The notes beneath the pieces are model-generated. The model did no database searches. It was not told the DNA's origin and saw only the letters and a list, made by a program, of their open reading frames with translations. From an uncultured Prevotellaceae bacterium (lineage in GTDB: Bacteria > Bacteroidota > Bacteroidia > Bacteroidales > Bacteroidaceae), in contig CASFNA010000011.1 of NCBI GenBank assembly GCA_949295905.1, forward strand, positions 57,591 to 121,590: a DNA stretch of 64,000 bases. The letters are read 5' to 3'. Position numbers and translations under genes: made by a program. Shown here one piece after another: positions 18,424-27,111 of this stretch. Within the stretch, counting starts at the first letter, position 1, and each line of letters opens with the position of its first letter.

Positions 18424-18495
18424 CAAACAAGTGACAAGCAGACAAGCGACAAGGCAAATTCCCCTTGTCTGCTCGTCGCTTGTCTGCTTGTCAAC
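18424..18495. repeat. Inverted repeat of GACAAGCAGACAAG type, copy 1
   Basis: Left arm reads GTGACAAGCAGACAAGCGAC; the right arm is its imperfect reverse complement ending GCTTGTCAACT. Both arms are built of tandem GACAAGC-like words. It lies immediately ahead of argH. A second copy is at 47925-48035. Confidence 0.8.
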
Positions 18496-18505
18496 TAAAA
18501 AGAAA

Positions 18506-19843
18506 ATGAATAAACTTTGGGAAAAGGACTTCTCCGTAAACGAGGAGATTGAACGCTTCACCGTGGGCCGCGACCGCGAGATGGACATGTATCTGTCCAA
18601 GTATGACGTGCTCGGAAGCATGGCACACATCACCATGCTCGAGTCAATCGGACTGCTGGAAAAGGCCGAGCTGGCGCAGCTTCTTGCCGAGCTGAAGCGC
18701 ATCTACGCCTTGTGCGAGAGCGGCAAGTTTGTCATTGAGGACGGTGTCGAGGACGTTCACTCGCAAGTGGAGCTGATGCTTACGCGCCGCCTCGGCGACA
18801 TGGGCAAGAAAATTCATAGCGGACGCTCGCGCAACGACCAGGTGCTTGTTGACCTAAAGCTGTTCATCCGCCACGAAATAAAGGATGTGGTAACGCTCGT
18901 AAAGGCTCTTTTCGACGAGCTGTTGCAGAAGAGCGACGAGTGCAAGGATGTGCTCATGCCTGGCTATACGCACCTGCAGGTGGCCATGCCAAGCTCGTTC
19001 GGCCTGTGGTTCGGCGCTTACGCGGAGAGCCTGGCCGACGACATGCTGTTCCTCCAGGCCGCCTGGCGCATGGCTAACCGTAACCCCTTGGGCAGCGCGG
19101 CGGGATACGGCTCGTCGTTCCCGCTCGACCGCACGATGACTACTCGCCTGCTCGGCTTCGACACTATGGACTACAACGTGGTGTACGCGCAGATGGGGCG
19201 CGGCAAGACCGAGCGCAACACGGCCTTCGCCATGGCCTCCGTGGCCGGTACGCTGGCCAAGATGGCCTTTGATGCCTGCCTGTTTAACAGCCAGAATTTC
19301 GGCTTCGTACGTCTGCCAAAGGAGTGCACAACGGGCAGCAGCATAATGCCGCACAAGAAGAATCCCGACGTGTTCGAACTTCTGCGCGCCAAGTGCAATA
19401 AGCTCCAGTCGCTGCCGCAGCAAATCACGCTCATCATGAACAACCTGCCGTCGGGCTACTTCCGCGACCTTCAGATTATAAAGGAAGAGTTCCTGCCGGC
19501 ATTCGGCGAACTGAAGGACTGCCTGCGCATGGCGGCGTATATAGTGAGCAAAATGGAGGTTAACCGCCACATCCTTGACGACCCGAGGTATGACCTGATG
19601 TTCTCCGTGGAGGAAGTCAACCGCCTCGCCGCCGACGGAATGCCCTTCCGCGACGCTTACAAGAAGGTGGGACTCGACATAGAGGCCGGCCGCTTCACGC
19701 CCTGCAAGGACGTACACCATACGCATGAAGGCTCCATCGGCAACCTGTGCAACGACAAAATAGCCGCGCTCATGGGCAATATCGTCGCCGGTTTCACGTT
19801 TGACAGAGTGGAGAAGGCCGAAAAGGCACTGCTTGGTGAATAG
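18506..19843 (+). CDS. argH: Argininosuccinate lyase
   Basis: Splits argininosuccinate into arginine and fumarate, the last step of arginine synthesis. 445 residues from MNKLWEKDFSVNEEI; a longer frame upstream runs through the hairpin repeat and is not likely used. Signatures of the fumarase/aspartase superfamily are TGSSIMPHKKNPD (about 275-287) and HSGRSRNDQVLVDL. Paired functionally with the transcarbamylase at the left edge. Confidence 0.96.
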   Translation: MNKLWEKDFSVNEEIERFTVGRDREMDMYLSKYDVLGSMAHITMLESIGLLEKAELAQLLAELKRIYALCESGKFVIEDGVEDVHSQVELMLTRRLGDMGKKIHSGRSRNDQVLVDLKLFIRHEIKDVVTLVKALFDELLQKSDECKDVLMPGYTHLQVAMPSSFGLWFGAYAESLADDMLFLQAAWRMANRNPLGSAAGYGSSFPLDRTMTTRLLGFDTMDYNVVYAQMGRGKTERNTAFAMASVAGTLAKMAFDACLFNSQNFGFVRLPKECTTGSSIMPHKKNPDVFELLRAKCNKLQSLPQQITLIMNNLPSGYFRDLQIIKEEFLPAFGELKDCLRMAAYIVSKMEVNRHILDDPRYDLMFSVEEVNRLAADGMPFRDAYKKVGLDIEAGRFTPCKDVHHTHEGSIGNLCNDKIAALMGNIVAGFTFDRVEKAEKALLGE

Positions 19844-19914
19844 CCCTTGGCTGTCTTCAGTCTTGGCGCATTTGCCTTGTCAGGCTAATTCGGCTCATCC
19901 TAACCAATCAAGTA

Positions 19915-20472
19915 ATGAAACGCTACACCTATTATATAATAATGCTTCTTGCCGCCGTGCTGATGTCTGGTTGCGGCGAGACTGATTTTGAGTATAGCCG
20001 TTATCCGTGCAGGTTAGTGTTCAATAATTCGGCAAACCGCAGTCCGGCACTCGCCTCGGCGATGAATCCCTTGTCGCCTGGAGTGTTCTGCCGTATAACG
20101 ATGAAAGGCAATTATTTCTATTTCTCGAATAACCAGGGACTTTCGGATGAAGTTCCCAAGACTGCGCCAGACCAGCAGGTGTCCATCGCTTTGGGCGTAT
20201 ATAACGAGACGGGCATCATCGTAGGCTATGGCAATTTGAATAATCCGGCCACGTTTTACGCCTACGACAGCCAGTGCCCCAACTGTTACGGCGAAACGGG
20301 TTTGCCGCGTTATTCGCTGACGATGACCTCCGGCGGCACTGTAGAATGTCCTTCATGCCACCGCAAGTATGACATGAACAACGGCGGACTGGTAATAAGC
20401 GACGGAGGCGGAGACAAACTGATACGTTATCATGCGTCGGCCAACGGCGGCGTGCTTAATGTAAACAACTGA
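19915..20472 (+). CDS. Cys-rich lipoprotein with CPxC...CPxCH pair (Rieske- or rubredoxin-like)
   Basis: 185-residue lipoprotein (lipobox LMSGC, Cys20). The C-terminal part has SQCPNCYGETG and, about 25 residues later, ECPSCHRKYDMNNGG. The second motif looks like the second half of a Rieske cluster-binding site (C-P-x-C-H-x-x-x-Y/F-D), but the first half is CPxC rather than CxH. The protein could therefore bind Zn, Fe or an altered 2Fe-2S centre. Its function is unknown. It follows argH by 71 bp. Confidence 0.65.
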   Translation: MKRYTYYIIMLLAAVLMSGCGETDFEYSRYPCRLVFNNSANRSPALASAMNPLSPGVFCRITMKGNYFYFSNNQGLSDEVPKTAPDQQVSIALGVYNETGIIVGYGNLNNPATFYAYDSQCPNCYGETGLPRYSLTMTSGGTVECPSCHRKYDMNNGGLVISDGGGDKLIRYHASANGGVLNVNN

Positions 20473-20502
20473 CGCGTTTTAGTATTAAAATGTGTAAATT
20501 AA

Positions 20503-20533
20503 TTTGCTTTTTCGGGAAATAGGACTATCTTTG
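20503..20533 (+). promoter_or_regulatory. Promoter of the tRNA pair
   Basis: TTTG (20503-20506), 19-nt spacer, TATCTTTG (20526-20533), ending 12 bp ahead of tRNA-Gly. Confidence 0.8.
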
Positions 20534-20545
20534 CATCACTTTTAG

Positions 20546-20621
20546 GCGGCAATAGCTCAGTTGGTAGAGCGCAACCTTGCCAAGGTTGAGGTCGCGGGTC
20601 CGAGTCCCGTTTGCCGCTCCA
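20546..20621 (+). tRNA. tRNA-Gly (anticodon GCC)
   Basis: 76 nt including an encoded CCA end. The acceptor arms GCGGCAA and TTGCCGC pair fully. The D arm AGCTCAGTTGGTAGAGC, the anticodon arm CAACCTTGCCAAGGTTG and the T arm GCGGGTCCGAGTCCCGT are all standard. Confidence 0.97.
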
Positions 20622-20625
20622 TGGA

Positions 20626-20711
20626 GCCGCAATGGTGGAATTGGTAGACACGAGGGACTTAAAATCCCTTGGCCAGAAATGGCTGTGCGGGTTCGAGTCC
20701 CGCTCGCGGCA
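20626..20711 (+). tRNA. tRNA-Leu (anticodon UAA)
   Basis: 86 nt with the long variable arm of class II tRNA (GGCCAGAAATGGCTG). The anticodon loop reads ACTTAAAAT, giving UAA. The T arm is GCGGGTTCGAGTCCCGC. The acceptor GCCGCAA/TCGCGGC has one A-C mismatch at the sixth pair. No CCA is encoded, unlike its neighbour 4 nt upstream. Confidence 0.95.
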
Positions 20712-20734
20712 CATCTTATCTAAAACCTTTCATT

Positions 20735-22420
20735 ATGAAAAAAAATCTTATTCTGTTGTTCTCGGCAGCTTCAGTGCTCGCACTGACATCCTGTTCTTCT
20801 AAGTTGGGAGAACTTTCTGCCGACAATTTCAAAGTCACCCCCAATCCCCTTGAGTCGAGAGGCGGACAGGTGGCTGTTACCATCGACGGTACATTCCCCG
20901 AGAAGTATCTGAAGAAGAAGGCTATGGTTACTGTTGTTCCCGAATTGCGTTATGGCAACGGACAGGTGGCACAAGGACAGGCTGCTACATTCCAGGGCGA
21001 GAAGGTGGAAGGCAACGACCAGACTATCTCCTACAAGATGGGCGGCAACTACACCATGAAGGCCAACTACAAGTATGTTCCCGAAATGCAGAAGAGCGAC
21101 CTCTATATGACTTTCGACGCTTACTATGGCAAGAAAAAGAAGAAGATAGAAGTTCCTGCGGTGAAGGTTGCAGAGGGCGTTATCGCTACATCTGAACTTT
21201 ATACAAAGACTCTCGCTGGCAGCGGAGCTTGCATCGCTCCCGACACATTCCAGCGTGTACGTGCCCAAAGGCAGGAGTCTCAAATCAAGTTCCTCATCAA
21301 TCAGGCCAACTTGCGCAAGAGCGAGCTGAAGAACAACTCTGTACAGGAGTTTGTAAAGCTGCTTAAGGACATCAACAACGACAAGGAGAAGCTGAACCTG
21401 AAGAATGTTGAAGTTCTCGCTTACGCATCTCCCGATGGTGGCGTAGAGTTCAACGACAAGCTGGCAAGCAAGCGTCAGAACGTGTCTGTTGACTATGCAG
21501 AGAAGCAACTCAAGGAAGCTGAACTTGCAGGCGACGTTACTGGCAAGTACACAGCTCAGGACTGGGACGGCTTCCAGAAGCTTGTTGCTGCTTCTAACAT
21601 ACAGGACAAGGACGTTATCCTCCGTGTTCTTTCAATGTATCAGGACCCCGAGGAGCGCGAGCAGCAAATCCGCAACATGTCGGCTGGTTTCCGCGAGCTT
21701 GCAGACGGCATCCTTCCTGAACTCCGCCGTTCACGCCTCATCATCAACTATGAGACAATCGGACGCAGCGACGACCAAATCAAGGAGCAGTACAAGGCTG
21801 ACGCTACACAGCTGAGCGTTGACGAACTGCTTTACGCCGCTACTCTTGAGGACAATATTGACGCGCAGGAAGCTATCTATAAGAAGACCACCGAGGTTTA
21901 TCCTAACGACTACCGTGCGTTCAACAACGTTGCTGCCATAGAGTTTGCAAAGGGCAACGACGCAGAGGCTAAGAGCTATCTCGCAAAGGCTCAGAGCATC
22001 AATGGCAACGCAGCAGAGGTTAACGCCAACCTCGGTCTGCTCGCTTTGAAGAGCGGCAACTTGAGCGAAGCTGAGAATTACATCGCAAAGGGCAACACAG
22101 CAGGCGACTACAACAAGGTGCTTGGCTCGCTCAACCTCGCGAAGGGTGACTATGCAACTGCAGAGCAGAACTTGAGCGGCATCAACTGCAACACGACTGC
22201 TTTGGCTCAAATCCTTAACAAGAACTATGCCGGTGCGGCTACAACCCTTGGCAACATCGAGAACAAGGATGCCATGACCGATTATCTCCAGGCTATCCTG
22301 AACGCTCGCCAGGGCAACAACGACGCGGCTTCTTCTTATCTGAAGAGCGCTTTGCAGAAGGATTCTTCACTCTCTACTTACGCTAACAACGACCTTGAGC
22401 TGTCAAAAGTCAGCAAATAA
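20735..22420 (+). CDS. Large lipoprotein with OmpA-like and TPR regions
   Basis: 561 residues from MKKNLILLFSAASVLALTSC (lipobox LTSC). A middle segment (about 165-300) includes VEVLAYASPDGGVEFNDKLASKRQ, reading like the peptidoglycan-binding OmpA C-terminal fold. The last third (about 380-560) is TPR-like, with EAIYKKTTEVYPNDYRAFNN and ANLGLLALKSGNLSEAENYIAKG. Codon choice is more uniform than in neighbours, which suggests strong expression. It starts 24 bp after tRNA-Leu. Probably an abundant envelope protein; its exact role is unknown. Confidence 0.75.
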   Translation: MKKNLILLFSAASVLALTSCSSKLGELSADNFKVTPNPLESRGGQVAVTIDGTFPEKYLKKKAMVTVVPELRYGNGQVAQGQAATFQGEKVEGNDQTISYKMGGNYTMKANYKYVPEMQKSDLYMTFDAYYGKKKKKIEVPAVKVAEGVIATSELYTKTLAGSGACIAPDTFQRVRAQRQESQIKFLINQANLRKSELKNNSVQEFVKLLKDINNDKEKLNLKNVEVLAYASPDGGVEFNDKLASKRQNVSVDYAEKQLKEAELAGDVTGKYTAQDWDGFQKLVAASNIQDKDVILRVLSMYQDPEEREQQIRNMSAGFRELADGILPELRRSRLIINYETIGRSDDQIKEQYKADATQLSVDELLYAATLEDNIDAQEAIYKKTTEVYPNDYRAFNNVAAIEFAKGNDAEAKSYLAKAQSINGNAAEVNANLGLLALKSGNLSEAENYIAKGNTAGDYNKVLGSLNLAKGDYATAEQNLSGINCNTTALAQILNKNYAGAATTLGNIENKDAMTDYLQAILNARQGNNDAASSYLKSALQKDSSLSTYANNDLELSKVSK

Positions 22421-22433
22421 ATAAAGCTGGCGC

Positions 22434-23447
22434 ATGAAGCGGCTTATATACATCTTTACGCTCACCTTGGTTCTGGTTGCCTGCGGTACACGCAGGGGGT
22501 ACTTCAGTTTTGAAGGCCGATTACTCAACCTGAACCAAGGTGAGTTTTATGTTTACAGTCCCGACGGTGTATTCGACGGCGTCGATACGATAAAAGTCGA
22601 GGGCGGACGTTTCGCTTTTGAAACGCCATGCAAGGAAAGCGGCACGATAATGATTGTCTTTCCAAACTTTTCCGAACAGCCTGTATTTGCCGAACCAGGC
22701 AAGAATGTCACGATAAAGGGTGATGCTTCACATCTTAAGGAAATCGAGATTGAAGGCACAGACGAGAACAAACTGATGAACGGTTTTCGCCAACAGATAT
22801 CCAAGGCTTCGCCGCCGGAAGTGCTGAAGTATGCCGAACAGTTTGTAAGGAACAACCCCGAGTCTGCCGTAAGCGTATATATTCTGCGGAAATATTTTAT
22901 CAATCCCAACGTCGCCAATGCCGACAATAACCTTGACAAGGCCGAACAGCTTGTGGCAACAGTGTACAAGGCGCAGCCAAAGAACGGTTATGTGGCGCGC
23001 ATGTCGCGCTATATTAAAGGTGCTAAAAACAGCCTTGTAGGTGCCAAGTTGCCGCATTTCAAGGCGACAGACATTGACGGTGAGGCTGTGTCCGATGCCA
23101 AGTTGAGAGACCGTGTGGCCGTTGTATTCACATGGGCGAACTGGAATTACGAGAGCCGTAACTTCCGCGACCGGCTTATCAGGCTGAAAGATGATTACGG
23201 AGACAAGTTCGCATTGCTTGGAATCAGCCTCGATGCAGGCAAGGCCGATTGCAAACGTTCGCTCCGTAACGACTCGACTTCTACAATAATAGTGTGCGAC
23301 CAGATGATGTTCGACAGTCCGCTGATGGACGTTTTCGGCTTCGGCAGAGTGGGAGAGAACATATTGTACAACGCCCAAGGCCGTGTCATCGAGCGTAACA
23401 TGAGGCCTGAAGACATTGTCTCCAAGCTGAAAACACTTTTAAACTAA
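22434..23447 (+). CDS. DUF4369/thioredoxin-fold lipoprotein lacking the CxxC motif
   Basis: 337-residue lipoprotein (lipobox LVAC). The N-terminal domain (about 24-115) resembles DUF4369 (FEGRLLNLNQGEFYVYSPDG). The C-terminal domain (about 205-337) is a thioredoxin/AhpC fold. Where active relatives read W-A-x-W-C-x-x-C, this protein has FTWANWNYESRNF, with no cysteine, so a thiol redox role is unlikely. It follows the large lipoprotein by 13 bp and is probably in the same operon. Confidence 0.8.
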   Translation: MKRLIYIFTLTLVLVACGTRRGYFSFEGRLLNLNQGEFYVYSPDGVFDGVDTIKVEGGRFAFETPCKESGTIMIVFPNFSEQPVFAEPGKNVTIKGDASHLKEIEIEGTDENKLMNGFRQQISKASPPEVLKYAEQFVRNNPESAVSVYILRKYFINPNVANADNNLDKAEQLVATVYKAQPKNGYVARMSRYIKGAKNSLVGAKLPHFKATDIDGEAVSDAKLRDRVAVVFTWANWNYESRNFRDRLIRLKDDYGDKFALLGISLDAGKADCKRSLRNDSTSTIIVCDQMMFDSPLMDVFGFGRVGENILYNAQGRVIERNMRPEDIVSKLKTLLN

Positions 23448-23455
23448 TCAATTAC

Positions 23456-24997
23456 ATGCTTGTAAAGACATATTGCGCGGCTGTAAACGGTCTTGAAGTC
23501 ACCACCGTTACGGTTGAGGTAAGCATGTCGAAAGGCGTGATGTTCCATCTCACCGGACTTGCCGACACCGCTGTAAAGGAAAGCCGCGACCGCATTGTGG
23601 CCGCGCTGAAGAATAACGGAATACGGCTCCCCGTGGCGGACATCACCATCAACATGGCTCCGGCCGACCTGCGCAAGGAGGGCAGTTCATACGACCTTCC
23701 GCTGGCAATAGGCCTGTTGGCGGCGATGGGCAAGGTCAAGCCCGACAACCTTTCGCGGTATATGCTCATAGGAGAGCTTGGCCTTGACGGCAAAATCCAG
23801 CCCGTGCGCGGCGCCCTGCCGATAGCCATACGTGCGCGGAAGGAAGGCTTCAAGGGGCTGATTGTGCCTCGCCAGAACATACGCGAGGCCGCAGTTGTAA
23901 ACAAACTTGATGTTTACGGCATGGACAGTCTGCTCGACGTGGCGCGCTTCTTGAACGGCGAGGCGAGCTTCGAGCCTACCGTCATCGACACGCGCCGCGA
24001 GTTTTACGAGCAGCAGAGCCGTTATGATTTGGACTTTGCCGACGTGCGCGGCCAGGAGAGTGTGAAGCGCGCGATGGAAGTAGCGGCGGCAGGCGGCCAC
24101 AACATGATAATGATAGGCCCTCCGGGCAGCGGCAAGTCGATGATGGCCAAGCGGCTTCCGTCCATTCTTCCGCCGCTTTCGCTGGCCGAAAGTCTTGAGA
24201 CAACGCAGATACATTCTGTCGCCGGCAAGCTCGGCCGCGACATGTCGCTGATATCCCAACGCCCGTTCCGCGCCCCTCATCATACCATCTCACAGGTTGC
24301 TTTGGTTGGTGGAGGGGTGAATCCCCAGCCGGGAGAAATCTCGCTTGCGCACAACGGCGTGCTCTTCGCCGACGAGCTGCCGGAGTTCAACAAGTCAACA
24401 CTTGAAGTGCTGCGGCAACCCCTTGAAGACCGTAAAATCACCATTTCGCGCGCTAAGTACACCATAGAATACCCCTGTTCGTTCATGTTCGTAGCGTCGA
24501 TGAACCCCTGTCCGTGCGGCTATCACAACGACCCTACCCACAAGTGCGTGTGTACGCCGGGGCAAATACAGCGTTACCTTAACAAGATAAGCGGCCCGTT
24601 GCTCGACCGCATCGACATACAGGTCGAGATAACGCCCGTGCCCTTCAACGACATTTCGCGGCCGGCGCAGGGCGAAAGCAGCGCAAGCATACGCGAGCGC
24701 GTAATCAAGGCGCGGCTAATCCAGGAGCAACGCTTCCGCGAATGCCGCGGAGTGCACTGCAACGCGCAGATGTCAGAGCGCATGATTCACCAGTATGCCG
24801 AACCCGACGCGGCCGGGATAGACCTGCTGCGCATGGCTATGGAGCGGCTCAACTTGTCCGCACGTGCCTACAACCGCATACTGAAAGTGGCGCGCACGAT
24901 AGCCGACCTTGAAGCGTCTGCCGACGTAAAGGCGCAGCATTTGGCCGAAGCCATAAGCTACCGCAACCTTGACAGGGGCGACTGGGCGGAAAGGTGA
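23456..24997 (+). CDS. comM: YifB/ComM-family Mg-chelatase-like AAA+ ATPase
   Basis: 513 residues, the usual length. It has an N-terminal Lon-like domain (about 1-180), Walker A GPPGSGKSMMAKRLP (about 219-233), a Walker B region LFADELPEF, and a C-terminal Mg-chelatase domain. A zinc-binding stretch of four cysteines, including NPCPCGYHND and KCVCTPGQ, is present. ComM is a branch-migration helicase in natural transformation in proteobacteria; that role here is inferred from homology. Confidence 0.92.
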   Translation: MLVKTYCAAVNGLEVTTVTVEVSMSKGVMFHLTGLADTAVKESRDRIVAALKNNGIRLPVADITINMAPADLRKEGSSYDLPLAIGLLAAMGKVKPDNLSRYMLIGELGLDGKIQPVRGALPIAIRARKEGFKGLIVPRQNIREAAVVNKLDVYGMDSLLDVARFLNGEASFEPTVIDTRREFYEQQSRYDLDFADVRGQESVKRAMEVAAAGGHNMIMIGPPGSGKSMMAKRLPSILPPLSLAESLETTQIHSVAGKLGRDMSLISQRPFRAPHHTISQVALVGGGVNPQPGEISLAHNGVLFADELPEFNKSTLEVLRQPLEDRKITISRAKYTIEYPCSFMFVASMNPCPCGYHNDPTHKCVCTPGQIQRYLNKISGPLLDRIDIQVEITPVPFNDISRPAQGESSASIRERVIKARLIQEQRFRECRGVHCNAQMSERMIHQYAEPDAAGIDLLRMAMERLNLSARAYNRILKVARTIADLEASADVKAQHLAEAISYRNLDRGDWAER

Positions 24998-25006
24998 CAC
25001 TTTTTA

Positions 25007-25105
25007 AATTAAGAATTAAGAGTTAAGAATTAAGAAAATATGCCTTGAAGATATAAACATCCCGCAAGGCATATTTTCTTAATTCTTAACTCTTAACTTT
25101 TAATT
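25007..25105. repeat. AATTAAGAATTAAGAG inverted repeat between convergent genes
   Basis: Arms 25007-25047 and 25065-25105 match at 39 of 41 positions as reverse complements, with a 17-nt loop. They end in AAAATATGCCTTG at the loop. The outer arm is built from tandem AATTAAG words. It lies between convergent comM and the permease gene and probably acts as a two-way terminator. Confidence 0.85.
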
Positions 25106-25111
25106 AGACTT

Positions 25112-26338
25112 TCACAGCAGCCTTTTTGCGAAATACCTTACGGGGTACCACACCGAGACGAAGCCCACGGCAACCACCGTAAGGAATACGAGCACGATGT
25201 CTTCAGGGTGTACGCTTACCGGGTAAGCGTCAACAACGAACGAGCCGCTGCTCTGTCCCAGGGCCACGAGGCCGTACTCCTGCTGAAGCCAGCACAGCAA
25301 CAGGCCGAGCAGTATGCCTGCTACGGCGCCGATTACTGAAATCATGCGGCCTTCGAACAGGAATATGCGCGTAATCTGTTTGTCGGTCGCGCCCATGTTG
25401 CGCAGCGTCACCACGTCGTCCTTCTTGTCTATTATGAGCATCGAGAGCGAGCCTATTATGTTGAAGCAGGCCACGGCCAGTATGAACGTAAGGAATATGT
25501 AGGCTATGAACTTCTCTATCTTCATTATCCTGAACGTGTCGGCCTGCTGCTCCATGCGGTCGAGCACGCGGTACTTATTGCCCGCTATCTCCCTCATCTC
25601 CGCCTTCACCGCGTCGAGGTCGCTGCCCGGCTTTAGCCTTAGTTCGAGCTGCGAGAGCATGCCCTGCTGGCCGAACAGGCGGCGCGCGAAGCCTATCGAG
25701 GTGACAATGTAGCCTGCATCGTATTTGGCGTTCCTCACCATGAACACAACGCCCGGCGATATGAGCGAGTCTTCTACGAAGCCCTCCGTGGGGTTCATCA
25801 TGTCGAGCTGGCCTTCGCGTTGCGGCGCATATATGTTCAGGAAGCCGTCCCAGTCGGCCGTCATGCCCAGCTGGTCGGCCAGGCGTATGCCCACCGTGCC
25901 GTATTCGAGGTTGGCCGCGTGCAGCGAGAACTCGCCGTCGCCGTAGAGTATGTCGTTGATATGCGTCAGCTGGTTGAAGTTGTCGTCAACGCCCTTCACC
26001 GTCACCATGGCTTGCTTGCCGCGGTATACGGCCAGTGCCTGGTCTTCTATGCTCTCCGTGGCAACGTCCACTGCGGGCAGCGTGCGTATCTTTTGCAGCG
26101 TAGGGTCGTCGGCCGGAGCAGTCTTGCCCTCGGCCGGTACGACCTCGATTTGCGGGTCGAAGGCTGTCAGGAACGACGCCACGAGGTCATGGAAGCCGTT
26201 GAACACGCTAAGCGTCACCACCAGCGCCATCGTAGCCACGGCCACGCCGACGGCGCTTATGCCGCTAATCAGGTTGATTACGTGCGTGCTCTTCTTCGAG
26301 AACAGGTATCGGCGCGCAATGTAAAACGGCAGGTTCAT
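25112..26338 (-). CDS. LolC/LolE-like ABC transporter permease (FtsX family)
   Basis: 408 residues with the four-helix FtsX/MacB layout: a first helix after MNLPFYIARRYLFSKKSTHVIN, a large extracytoplasmic domain (about 50-270), then three helices (IFLTFILAVACFNIIGSLSM; VIGAVAGILLGLLLCWL; VLVFLTVVAVGFVSVW). LolCDE moves lipoproteins to the outer membrane; whether this protein does so or serves another ABC system is inferred. The ATPase partner is not adjacent. Its start overlaps rbfA by 4 nt. Confidence 0.87.
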   Translation of the reverse strand: MNLPFYIARRYLFSKKSTHVINLISGISAVGVAVATMALVVTLSVFNGFHDLVASFLTAFDPQIEVVPAEGKTAPADDPTLQKIRTLPAVDVATESIEDQALAVYRGKQAMVTVKGVDDNFNQLTHINDILYGDGEFSLHAANLEYGTVGIRLADQLGMTADWDGFLNIYAPQREGQLDMMNPTEGFVEDSLISPGVVFMVRNAKYDAGYIVTSIGFARRLFGQQGMLSQLELRLKPGSDLDAVKAEMREIAGNKYRVLDRMEQQADTFRIMKIEKFIAYIFLTFILAVACFNIIGSLSMLIIDKKDDVVTLRNMGATDKQITRIFLFEGRMISVIGAVAGILLGLLLCWLQQEYGLVALGQSSGSFVVDAYPVSVHPEDIVLVFLTVVAVGFVSVWYPVRYFAKRLL

Positions 26339-26670
26339 TTCTTCAGCAGCTCGTCAATGTGCTCTATGTAGTCGAGCGAGTCGTCCACGAAGAAGCGCAG
26401 TTCGGGTATTATGCGCAGCTGGTTGCGCACGCGCGTGCCCAGTTCGTAGCGCACGGTCTTCTCGTTTGCCGTGATGTTCTTTATTATCTCGTCGGCCTTG
26501 TCAGAGGGGAATATGCTCAGGTAAGCCGTGCATATGCTCAGGTCGGGGCTTATGCGGCACCGTGTCACGCTTACCAGCACGCCCCTTGTCTGGCGTGTCT
26601 GCGACTGGAATATCAGGCTAAGCTCCTTTTGCAGCAGCCTCGCTATGCGGTTTTGCCTTGTCTCTTGCAT
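26335..26670 (-). CDS. rbfA: Ribosome-binding factor A
   Basis: Assists 16S rRNA maturation on the 30S subunit. 111 residues, typical length. MQETRQNRIARLLQKELSLIF at the N-terminus and YELGTRVRNQLRIIPELRFF near the C-terminus match the KH-like RbfA fold. It is the first gene of a two-gene unit with the permease. Confidence 0.93.
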   Translation of the reverse strand: MQETRQNRIARLLQKELSLIFQSQTRQTRGVLVSVTRCRISPDLSICTAYLSIFPSDKADEIIKNITANEKTVRYELGTRVRNQLRIIPELRFFVDDSLDYIEHIDELLKK

Positions 26671-26710
26671 TGTAGTGTCGTTTTGTTTTAAATATGTTCA
26701 AAATCCACTG

Positions 26711-26718
26711 CAAACTTA
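26711..26718 (-). promoter_or_regulatory. -7 box for rbfA
   Basis: Minus strand reads TAAGTTTG, about 40 bp ahead of the rbfA start. Confidence 0.5.
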
Positions 26719-26805
26719 CTAAAAATCGTTTGAATAAACGAAGAAAAACCGAATAATGCGGTGCCGTGGCCCGAATAATGGCCGCCGCGCCGCGCTTACG
26801 GTTTT

Positions 26806-26890
26806 AAAAGGCCGTGTCCTGTGTTGCGAAAGACGGCCTTTCGCACGCCAAAAGACCGTCTTTGACAAAGCGGAAGGCCGTCTTTCGCAA
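26806..26890. repeat. 22-bp-period palindrome array C (4 units)
   Basis: Core starts at 26806, 26828, 26850 and 26872. It lies between divergent rbfA and the PAP2 pseudogene. Confidence 0.9.
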
Positions 26891-26988
26891 AGCCGTCGGC
26901 GGCCGTTTTAGACTGTAACAAATCCGCCTTCGTGTGTGACAGACTGTAATTTTCGGCGTGACGGCTTGCCGTTATCGCTGAAAATGCG

Positions 26989-26996
26989 TACCTTTG
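26989..26996 (+). promoter_or_regulatory. -7 box upstream of the PAP2 pseudogene
   Basis: TACCTTTG, about 115 bp ahead of the PAP2 start and 99 bp after array C. Confidence 0.45.
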
Positions 26997-27111
26997 GAAA
27001 ATCGTGAAGCCTGCAAGTCGGGGCTGTGCCGCCGTGTGGGGCGTTGCCGCAGCCGTGGGTCTTGGCCTGCTTCGTCCTGGCCTGTGTGCCTGACTTCTAT
27101 ATTGACAACGT

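Noticed and set aside
23456-24997. Magnesium chelatase subunit of chlorophyll or cobalamin synthesis
   Set aside because: The N-terminal Lon-like domain and the cysteine-rich stretch identify the YifB/ComM family instead.
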